Made by a program: the position numbers and the translations under genes. The notes under the pieces were generated by a model. It made no database searches, was not told the origin of the DNA, and saw only the letters and a program-made list of their open reading frames with translations. Shown piece after piece: positions 39,901-51,900 of a stretch of DNA of 64,000 nt; within the stretch, counting starts at the first letter, position 1, and every line of letters starts with the position of its first letter. The stretch comes from Nectonema munidae (taxonomy: Eukaryota; Nematomorpha; Nectonematoida; Nectonematidae): contig JAUIRK010000919.1 of NCBI GenBank assembly GCA_030549495.1, positions 679,001-743,000 on the forward strand. The letters run 5' to 3'.

Positions 39901-42900
39901 ATATTAGAGGAAAAGGGGTATTTATCGTTAGGTCATTAGCAAAGCTGAAAAAATTTAAGTTCAAATTGGAAGGATATAAATCATTAATATAAAGTAAAAA
40001 GAAAAGGGTCCAAAGATGGTTCCTTATGAAATTCCTGATTTTATAAAGTTACTTTAGGATAAAGTGCCATCAATAGAAAGTATTGCGTTTGGAGATATAA
40101 TTTCAAAAATTTTAAAGATATATCTTGAAAACCATATAATTTCAATTTATGTTAGCAATAGGTCATGAAAAACAGTGTCAAATGATGTGAAAGTTCTATA
40201 AATATAGTGAGTACACCATTACAAGAGTGCAATAGAAATGCAATAGATTTGATTATAAAGTACTTTTTCTAATATTTTTGAAATTACAAGGATATTTGAT
40301 ATTGGATGATAATTGTCTATTAATCTATCACCTTTTTTAAAGACGGGGTTTACTTTGCTTATTTTGAATGGTTCGGAAAAAATACCATGCGGATACAGGA
40401 ATTAAATCCAATCAATAAATACTTTCCTATAGAATCAATAATTAACAAAATTAAAATTCATAGATATCACAATATTTTTTAAATTCTAAGCTATTTACAG
40501 TAAGCAAAATATAATTTGAAGAAAATTTATCAAAATCAAAGCCAGAATTTGTATTAAATGAAAAGTTGAAAAAAACTATGCTGGAATTTGCCATATTAGG
40601 ATAGTCAGTGAGTTTTTCATTGAAAAGATTACATAGTGTCACAGAATCATATGTCATTTCCCCATTATTCAGCGAGCTTATTTTAGGCAATGCAAATTTT
40701 ATTAATCATTTATTTATTTTTTTCCCAGTTTTGTTTAGAACTATTTAAATTTGAAAAGAAGTCATAATAAAATGCCTTTTTAACTTTTCAGAAGTGTATT
40801 TAAATCTATAATAAGAACTTTTCTTGTAAATCATAAGAAGGGGATTTCTTCATCTTCATAAAAATTACGTTCCTTTTTTAATGAGTTCTAGAAAGACATT
40901 ATTCGCCAAAGGTTGTAAAGGATTTTTAAAATAAAATTAGACCTCTTTTTAAAGTTGATAAAGTGAGTGTTTGAGTTTAAAAAGTACCCTAATTTATCAT
41001 AAAACCTGGAAAAATAAGATATAGTATTATCAAAAGAATCACATAAAAATGAATGCCAATAAATGGATTTAATAAAAAAAATTTTATTAAAAACTTTTTT
41101 ATCAAGATATCTATGATTATTACACTCAACTTTGAAAGAAACTAAAATGGATAGATGATGAGATATTGGAATATTTATGTTGAAAGTTGGACTTGGATAA
41201 AAATCAAAAGTAACAAAGACATTATCAAGTAGCGTTTTACTCATAAAACGTGTATATTTAGATATAATACTAAAGATATTAATAATGCCTTTATTTACTG
41301 TGACTTTAATTCTAATAAAGCTAACTTAGTAACCATATAACTAGTAAATATAACTAGTAACTATATAACTAACTAAAAAGCCAACTAAACCACAAAATAA
41401 AATCTTGCTAATGAATTAACAAAGTGATTGACGATTTCACTGATTATATGAACGAACTAAAATCAATAAAAGTCCGTTCGAGAAAAATTTAATTTGACTA
41501 AACCTGCAATCGACCAAATGTCGGTCAACGAAACTCTTCTCACATCCCTGATATTTCACACTGAACGTGGGTGATGTTAAGACTGACAAAATTTTTTATG
41601 AGAGACGTGGCAAAAAAATAAAAGATTTCTAAAAAGAACACACAATTTCAAAAATTTTAACGTTTTATGCATCATTCCACGTATGTTAGAGAGGCTTGTA
41701 TACACATGCGACAAAGAAGACATAACAGAGTGCTGGATATAGCCTGGATATGATTTAAAATTGCTTCTGTTTGCAAAATTTTGAAATGTTTAGGAAACAA
41801 AAAGTCTATCATGAAGTTAGTGGAAAACAAAGAAAAAGACTTGGTTACTTCTGTCAAAGAGTACGCCAGCTCACACTACTCAGCCAACTTAATGACATTG
41901 TGTGTGATCGCTAAAGGTGAGCACCATTTTTTTAATCGTCTTCTTACTCAATCAATAGGAAGGATGCATCCACCCAGGAGCTGAAAGTAATTGATAACGA
42001 ATGGCTAATTGTTCTAGATCCAAGATAAAACGATTATTATTAATTAAAATACCGTATAACCTTTTTCAAGGAATGAATTAGTTCATTAAAAATAACAGAA
42101 AGTATATCATGAAAAAATTATATTCAGTAACTTTGGACTAAACTATTGTTATATCCAGTAGCGGGATTCAAATTTTTTGTCAGCCAGTTCTGTTACAAAA
42201 AAGTCCAATTTGTCAGCAAATATACTGATGAAATTGAGAAGCAGTCTTTTTGATTTTCCCACCCAAAGTCCCTCCCAACACTCGCTCACTGACGCTTCTC
42301 AATTTCTCTTCATTTTTACCAATTATACTATTGTGTGTGTATTTTATAAAATTTTACGTTAAATAAAGTTTTCAATTGCCTAGCAAACATGAGCAGTATG
42401 CTCGCTAGAGCAACTTTTTTTTTTTTTTGGCTCTAGCGAGCATACTGCTCATGTTTGCTAGGCAATTGAAAACTTTATTTAACGTAAAATTTTATAAAAT
42501 ACACACACAATAGTATAATTGGTAAAAATGAAGAGAAATTGAGAAGCGTCAGTGAGCGAGTGTTGGGATATACTATTGTGTGTGTATTTTATAAAATTTT
42601 ACGTTAAATAAAGTTTTCAATTGCCAAAAAAATAAAAAAATTTTTTGGCTCTAGCGAGCATACTGCTCATGTTTGCTAGGCATTTGAAAACTTTATTTAA
42701 CGTAAAATTTTATAAAATACACACACAATAGTATAATTGGTAAAAATGAAGAGAAATTGAGAAGCGTCAGTGAGCGAGTGTTGGGAGGGACTTTGGGTGG
42801 GAAAATCAAAAGACTTAACTCTTAAAAAGACACCACTGATGTTTCAAATTTTATGTTCACTGAAACTTCCATTTATTCACTGACTTAATGCAACTTTTAT

Positions 42901-45900
42901 AAAGAAAACCCCTTAATTTTAATAGTTTCTTTTCGTTAAAAGTAAGGGGTTTTCTTTATAAAAGTTGCATTAGGTTTAGTTAAGTGTATAGTGGCCAAAG
43001 TTGGGCTTTAAAGAATCTGAGAAAAATAGACTAAACACCACAGAGATGAGAATGTTAAGAATCACGTGCAAATTTAATTTAAAAGATAAAATAAGTAATG
43101 AAAAGACAAGAAGTTTATGTCAAGTAAATGAAATAAATAAAGTATTAGAAATACAAAGGTTAAGGTGGTTTGGGCATGTAAATAAAAGACCTTCAGGTGA
43201 TCTAATTAAAGAAGCTTATAAAAATCAAACTTTAGGTAAGAGAAAGGCAGGCCAAAGATGACATGGATAGAAATAGTCAAAAAAGACATGGGCAAAAGAC
43301 ATTTAGCATTAGGGGACGAGCAAAATAGAGATGAATGGAGGCGCAAAATAATGAGAGATTAAATGCCATAGTGGTATAAACCGGCTAAACCTCAGCGTGC
43401 TGGAAACACTAGTGGTAAAATTGATTATATTATTATTATTATATTCACACTATCTCCGATAATAATAATTATTTAAAATACCTTGAACGTAAATGATAGT
43501 CAAAATCTAGGTATTGTATAAGATGCGTTGGTCATTAACCGGTTGATAACGCAAATGTACAGAGAAAACAAGCACGATACACATGCTAACAAACCTAGTC
43601 ACCACTTGTATAACTAAACTATGCACTAAATCACTAACGAAACGTACCGTCCCAACGGCTTCGGTTCATTTCAGATGAAAGGCAGAAGACTACTGACAGC
43701 GACTACTCGGTTCTCCGAACTCACAAAATTCCGTGAGACGGTTCTAACGAACCGGTGCAAACCGGCTGAATCCCAATACTTCAGGGAAAGACCTTTCACA
43801 TTTGCATTTCTATCATTTTTTCACTGAAAACACCTTTTTATTAAAAGAGTAAGAGTGATAACAAAAAGTATTTGAACTTTAAACTGAATTCAAAAGTTAT
43901 GATTTATTAGTTTTGAAATTCTTTATAAAGAAGTTTTTATTTTAAAATATTCAATGTAGTTGATTTCCTGTGGATAGACACTTTGGAGCGATAAAAGCTT
44001 CGGCGATTTACGATTGGGCGATATACGTTAGAAGGATAAATATATAATCATCCAGTATAAATCTATAATTATTATTGACCTATAAAATATTGATTAATTA
44101 TTTTTAAAAACACTTAATAATTTATTCACAATCCTTAAGAACTTCCATTTTTAAAAAATTTTAATGCCATTTCAAAGCACACTTTTATGCTTAATTTTTA
44201 CACAATCCAATAACTTCTTCTATAAAATTAATCAAGTGTTGCTCAAAAAATGAGCGCGCCATAATGCTTTATTTCGTTCATGCGTATGAGTGTCCATTTT
44301 TGCATGTTGGACATATTTTTATCTAAAACATTTTTTCAAAATAAATGAATTCGAGAGAAATATAGTTTAAGAATGATATTCGTCAAATCACAGTAATAAT
44401 TTTTCACTGAGAGCAACACACCCAAATTTGAAGACATATAAAAGGAATTGGACGTCTTTATACATGAAAACTTCAATCCAATGCTTTCTTACTCATTTTC
44501 AAAGTGGGTTTCATCTTCAAGCATCAACAAAAACGAAAATATCTTAGAAATAAAATGATATTGTTTTCGCATTCAAAAGTCTAAAAAAATAGAAAAAAAA
44601 CACTTAAATCAAGAGGTATAAATTATTGGAATAAATTTATGCAAAATTTCACATTTTTAAATGAAAATTTAAAGCCTTTCAAAAATAAAATTCACAAAAA
44701 GTTTTTGAATGAATGCAAAATTATATCTTGTCATGAAATGAACCCATTTTCTTGCAAATATGATCGATATATTAAGACTTTTGTATGAAATATATGAAAC
44801 ACACACTTATACCTAACCTTATACTTATTATATAAATATGTTTTATATTCATATAGTTTATAATTGACTGCATGTATTGTTTTTCTCTTTCCTGAATAGA
44901 GGTACTCATGCCATCGACTTTTTAAGCAGTTTGTGTATCTCATAAACTTCCACTGTACACATGTCCACTGTTCATTCTAACCTGTTCATACTATTTCTAA
45001 AAATTATAGGATTATTTGCTGAATAGAAAACCCATACTTCGGTTAAATCGAAATCTTTAAAATACTTCTAAAATTAAAAGTGGTATCCCATAAGGATGCG
45101 TACTTTGAATATTCTTCATTATCTCCACAGATGACATCTCAATTCGCATATAAAAATTTTTGAAGATGAAATAAAAATATCCAAATGTTTTGGCAAAGAT
45201 TGAACTTATATCATAGAGCATGATTTGCACTCACTATATGAGAGTAGGACTTAAACCTCAATCTAGACAAGTGTTATCATCTTAAAATCGGTAAAAATGA
45301 AGACATTTTCTTATGCTATGAAGAAGGCCTTTTGCCTAATATGTTGAAAAATACTTTTATCTTGTACGGTAGAAAAGTTGCTGTGCATCTGTTTAAATCT
45401 TTAGTTAGACCTGTTCTTGAATTTGGAAATGTGAGTTTGCCAATTTCTCGATAACTAACATAAAAAATAGATTAAATACAAAAAGGATTTATAAATTTAG
45501 CGCATGCTGAAAGACTAAAAAGCACCAACTCACCTTCTCTGTAATACAGAACGATGAGAAATGAAATGATAACGATCTTCAACATATAAAAGGAAATTTG
45601 GTCCTGTATAAAAAAGACTGACGCGATTTTTCAAGAAGAATCTCCAGGCCGCATACATACAAGTTTAAACTTGGAGCTTTTCAAAATAAATACCGGCAGC
45701 GCTACTTCACTCAAAAAGCTTTCAATAAATGCAAAAGCCTACCTAATGGCGTTGTTCTTTCTCAAAATGTTGATGTTTTCAAGAAGAAGCGGGGCGATTT
45801 ATGTTAAAAATGAAAAATATGTTGTTCTTGATTCATAATTATCATATGCAATTTTGAAAGGTATCCGTTTTTTATTGCTTAATAAAAATTAAATTGTGTT

Positions 45901-48900
45901 ATGTTGGGTTATTTACGTTATCTATCTCTTAAAAAATATTTTTTTTAGTGCATGTTTATAAATAAATTTTTCTTTCTTTCTTTATAGGCATTTTGAAACT
46001 TCGTAGGAATATCTTTTTTTAAAACATTACTTTTGATCTTTTTCTTCCACGCTTAAATTACGGTATTCTCAAATGCGACCTTTTTTATTTCGACCTTGAT
46101 CATATTACAAAAACACCTTAAAAACGATAATATTCGCAGACTAATGAACACACAATCTCTTTCTACATTAAAATTAGCGGACATTATAATCTTAATTTAT
46201 TTAAGTTACTTCGATGGTATGATGATGGTATTTAGAGCGTATAAATTTACACCATCCCCAAAAATTTTTTCATTGTCAAAACTACTCTATTAAAAAAATA
46301 AAGTTCGCCTGTAAAAACTCTCACATCTCTAAATACCAAACGCAAAGTTCTTTGTCCGAACGCTTCCCCTGTAACAAGCCTGGACAAACTCCATCTTAAC
46401 TTCCTTTTTCCCTTTCCTTCCTCCCAAGTAAAAGTTATCTAAGTGAAGAATTAATGTAATTCAGTCTTCGTTTTTATAAATATTTATATTCTACACATGT
46501 TTACTGCATTTATTCTTTTTTTTCATATACATGTAATATTTGCCAACAGAGATTTTTTTCAAATTCACTTTTCCTCTCCTGTACGACATTTGCTATTTTT
46601 TTGCTTCATCTGTTCCTTAACTTTCATTTAAATATTTTTCTTCTTCTTCTTCTTCTTTAGATTTTTTGGAAACCAATAACTTCTAAATAAAATTCATATA
46701 TCAGAATTCTTAAAAAAGAATTTTTTGGGACATTTCTGGTTTCTCAAAAGAAAAAGCGTAATAAGGTAACAATTAATATTTGTTTACTGTCAGATCACAT
46801 ATGTTTGGGTAAAATTGCTTTATAAATATTGCGTTTATACCGATATTGAGGTTGAGAAGCTGTGCTTAGTGGCGTTAAACCTTACTGGGGTCGTTAAGCG
46901 CAAATGCAGTAATAACAGCGATTTCATATTCAAAAAATCTTTCTATTTTTAAATAGATTCCATTGAAAATTTGACAAAGCTGATCGTTCCTGAATTTGGA
47001 AATATCCCTAACAGAAATATCCCTAAAAAAGAATACTCCTTTCCTTTTACAGGAAATAACAAGCAAGTAAGCCCAGCAAATTATTGTTGTTGAATCGTTT
47101 CATCGCTATACCATTTCACAAAGCTGCCAACTAAGGTGATTTAAATCTAGATTTCGATTTTTTAAAACCTTTTTAGTTTAAAAATTGCTCTTTAGATTTC
47201 AGATTATATTTTGTATTTTTTTAAGTGTAGTAAGACTATTTTTAGATTATTTGTTGGGATCATACATAAATGACGTCCCCCAAAATTTTTAAGTCTGAAA
47301 GAGTTTGAAAGCAATTTTCTACTTTTACTTTAGTACCCCATTTCAAAGTAAAGGATATTGGCTGATCTTGTCCTTTTTGTTGAAAGTGTTCTTGGAAGCC
47401 ATTTTCTTCCAACTTCTGATGTGAAAGCTCTGCTTTTTCATTAGATATCAATAAATAGATGATTTTTTCATCCTCCTTATCAACTTCTTCTAAGCCTTCC
47501 ATTTATGTGTGTTTGTCAGCCGAGTATGATCAACAATCTGTGCTTGAATTATCTTTTAGTAGAGAATCCATCTTACAATGAAAAATAGTAGCAATACGTC
47601 CAAAATGCAAGCTTTCAAATCGAACAAAATATTGAAAATCTAAATATAACTTGGATCACAAATTGAAAAAATGATTTATTGATTATTATTCATTTTTTTA
47701 CAATGAAATTGTCAGAAATGACCGCTTGTATGACAGATATTTATAAGTTACATTATTTAACTCAAAAATCACAGATGCACTATAAATAAGATAACACTAT
47801 AAGTAATTATAATAAAAATTGCGGTTTTATTTCATGAAAACAATATGATTGGTTGAAATGTTTTAGTAATATAATATGACAATTTTTTTGGAAATTTTTA
47901 CTTATTTGTTTTGAAGAAAAATTAAACTGTTTTTCAATATTTCTTTTTCATGATATATATCATTTTAAGCTTATCGTTTGCTGTATACGCTAGAATAATG
48001 TATTTTTGCAAAAGCTTTTTAATTTTTTTGATAACTGGACTTTCCTTCGAAAAATTTGGTCTAAATTAAAGCATAATGGGAAAATTTAAACAAAAATATT
48101 TATTAAAATGCTATCAATGGAAAGCTATACTCTTTGTGCTTAACATAGGCTAGTTTTTACAAAAAAATGTTTTCCCTTTTGCAAAATGTGCTTTTATATG
48201 AGCTCAACCAACTTTTATCTGATTCGAAAAAATACCAATAAATTAACGTGATGAGTTTATATACTATTTTTTTCAATATTTCATAAACAAAGGTAGAATA
48301 TGGTTTTTTCCATTTTAAAATGTCATTGTTAAAGAACACTGTCGAAGATAAATATATATTTTTTATTTTTTAGGGGTCAGTAGTATAGGTTCAGTATAAT
48401 GTTTTTCTAATCCATTTTAATTACTTTTTGAAGTAAAAAATGCCAATCGAATCTAATAGTTGTGTTGATTAATGTAGTCCACTTTTATTTCGAAACAATT
48501 TTTATTCAGTTTAGATACCACTTTTTTGATTTTTAACTAAGGGCGTTCGTTATATTTATACCGTCAGTGTGCGAAGAATAAAACACATTCCACTTCTATC
48601 ACACTTGTTATTGATTTTAGCGCATAACTATGCGAAGAAAGAACACATGTTGCATTACGCGTTTGTGAGCGCAGTGAATTCTTATTTCGCATACGCTTCA
48701 CCACATCTTTGAGCAAGCGTGTGTGATTTATTTTATCGGCTTAGTTAGAAAAGTTATTTTAAATAATATATTTGTCAAATAATAATCAAAATTAAATTGT
48801 ATTATTATATATATATATGCATACGTAGCTACTTTATGCAAAAAATCTAAATATTTTGAAGCCTGATTAAATTCATTGGAATTGAAGATATTCCTTGGAA

Positions 48901-51900
48901 CAAAAAGTTTGGGAGGTATGTGATGATTCAAAGAAAAAAGAATCATGAAATGATCTGATAAAATAAAATTCCTGCTCAAACTTATTAATAGGGAGAGTGG
49001 ACACGTGTCAAAACATTTCCATGCATCAAAATAAATCATTTTAAAAATGAGCTTTCCTTTATTTGATCCAATAAATAGAAAATTTTTATTCAAATCGGTA
49101 TCGCTAGAAATAATAAATTCAAGGCGTTAGAGCATATATCCTAGATTTTATCTTAATTGAAAAGTTTGACTAAAATATCGCGATAGGCATTTACAGTATT
49201 CCTAGCAGCACATATGGCCATATATAAAATGCCGTCTTGCAAGAAAACTTTGGTAATGTTGTATTTAAAGTTAATTTGCAAATTTCTTTACTAATTCTAA
49301 CTTTTAGGTTTGGATAAAGTTATCTCCGATAATAGACACTAAGAATTTGAACCTCATTTTTCAACTACCAGACTTAAAAAAATTTGATCATCATGCAGTA
49401 AGTAATCTTGTATTAAATTATTTCTAATTTCCCAAATCTCTGAACATCCACAAATTTTATCCTATTTTTCTTTAAAAATCATGTAAATCTTTGATATTGT
49501 AGAAATGCTTAATTAAACTTTTTAGCCTGATTTGATCATTTCTACAATCTTGCAAAGTTCTCACAAACTAGGACTGATAAAGTATTTGAAAGATAGAGGA
49601 TATATTTTTGAGATGGGAGTTTTAACTAAAAATTTCCGAGGCTTCGCATTGTTCTCAATCTCAATGTTGTTGACAGATTTGGGAGAAAGTATTTTCTACT
49701 ACTAAAACTAATTCATCAACGCTTTACTTATTTCTAACGTTTTCCATTTTTCCAAGTGGTCAGAAAGACAACTTTAAATTTACGCATTTTAATCTCTCGG
49801 TTTGAATTTCAAACAGATCGACACCTTTTTTATCATGCTTTTCTATTAAAACCGAGTCAAGTTAATGTAATTTTGCGCAATGAACTTAATAGTTCTGATC
49901 TTGTGGCTGCATCTGTTTGCGTTTTTTAGAACTAAGTACAGATTAGAAAAAAAAATTTTTTTTTTAAATATTAATTTTGTTTTTAAGTGAGTTGGTTCTT
50001 ATTTCGGTACTTATGGGTTATCTCCCCCCACTCTAAAAAATTTTTTCCAACTTAATAATTTTAAAATACTAATTAATTAATAATTTTATATATTTAATTA
50101 TTAAAAAAAAATTTTTATATATTAAATTATTACTTTTTTGCTGTATGATTTTCATTAGTTACACTATATAATATAAAATTATATTATAATATAATATATA
50201 TAAATAATATAAAATTATTATTTTATATATTAAACAAGTAATTTATTATTTTTATTCATCATTTAAATTCAAATAAAAATTTTTAGAGTGGGGGAGGGGG
50301 GGGAACCCATAAAATAAGCCATAAGTACCCTTATTTCTTTTTCATTGAAATCTAACTAAAATTCTTATGCTCGTAAAAATAATTAAAATAAGTCATTTGT
50401 TTTTACAACAATGTCCGTCCCACAATTTTGTTTGAGAAACCCACACGGGCGTTACCGTTTTTAAAAGCGAACTCATTTTAAGATTATTAGATATTTCTGA
50501 ATTAGAAGTAATCAAAAAATGAGCCAATTTATTTCACAGAACAAGAAAACTATGTTTTTAAAGGCTCTTTTTAATACATTGTCTTCTATCAATATTGGTT
50601 GTTTAATTAGAAAACTTTTTATTTATAAGCATCAAATTCATTTTAAAGAAAACTTCAAAAAACTGTTAAAATTTTTATAGATTTTAGAGCATTGTTCAAA
50701 GTATCACATTATATTTTTGTGATGACTCTAGTTTTGCGTGATATACAACTTGATCTCTATAAAAAACGCGTTAATACACTCTATATTTTCTATATAAAAG
50801 CTCAAATTACACACAATTCCCAAATTGAACCGAGCACTAAGCTTAAGACGTACGAGACACAACCTCAGAGTCCTCTATATTACTCATGTGTTTCGAGTAG
50901 GATATGGAGTAATTTGGTAAATTACCTTAGTGTATTGTACTTTTTAGAAAAGAAAGTGCAAGTGATAGAATCCATATTTCGCTACATAAGCCTCATGAAG
51001 AAAGAAAGCCTAGCTCTTTCCTACTTTGAAGAAATAAAAAAAAAGCTGGAATTGGATTTCCGCTTCAAATCCAAGATATCTTACGCTTTTGCTTGTCAAA
51101 TAACGGCGTCCTTACAGGTATTTTGCATCAAAATATTTCTGTGATCTACTAATTAACTATCTATCTTAAACACTAGCACGTGAAAAAGGCTTATTTTGAC
51201 TTCTTTGAAATTTTGAATAACACACTTCAAAATTATTATTATTATTATTATATATTAGACAAGTTCTAACTTCATGAATTCCTTAAAAAGTATTGTTTTT
51301 TGAACGTCAAAATTAAAATTGCAAGACAGTGTGCAAAAAAGCATGTAAACCTAGAAGGTCCAAACGGCTTCAAAATGAACATTTAGCCTGCCTAAAATTA
51401 TTTATGAGTTATTTGGTTAGAGATGTCGCTTTAAGAGAATTATTATTTGTTGGGATGTATTTTTTAATTATTATCCAAATACCCCTATACTTTTTAGCAT
51501 GGTTGTTATATTTTGGAAATTTGTTCTAATCATTTCCGAGTAGTTACCCAGTTTGGTTGAGGATTAGAATATCTAGGTTTCCTCTATATTTACACCTTTC
51601 TTTATCTTTTTTAAAGGAGCACTATAGCACATGTTTAATGCGTTATTTAGTGAGTTTGACAGATCTTATGCAACTAGTTGTGTTTTGATCACGCAATATG
51701 CTTATTATCAAAACGTCAACTGACCAACAAAAAACATTTTTCGGAAAAATGCGTTTTTAACTTCACCTTTAATTTAATTAAATTTTTATTATCAAATGAT
51801 GACTATTTTATTATCGCTTTTTCTTCGAAATTTTGGCGAACCACCAAGTTTTCATCATTTTGATTTTTAACATTAAGTGTACAGTACACCTTTAATACAA

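Noticed and set aside
42155-42838. CAGTAGCGGGATT and (reverse complement) CAGTGGTGTCTT as ends of a hAT element enclosing the palindrome
   Set aside because: Similarity of the ends is weak and the flanks (GTTATATC, ATGTTTCA) give no target duplication.
46875-47066. Minus-strand frame of 63 codons
   Set aside because: It overlaps M16 exon h, which is supported by IDE similarity and splice phase.
49197-49252. Possible M16 exon (VFLAAHMAIYKMPSCKKTL) with AG and GT borders and fitting phase
   Set aside because: It has no similarity to IDE and would leave about 22 residues missing, whereas the exon at 46957-47066 matches IDE closely and has the correct phases to join 49308 directly.
50692-50947. 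Open frame upstream of exon k as part of the protein
   Set aside because: The frame is open by chance; this part has no IDE similarity, and the acceptor at 50948 fits both phase and alignment.
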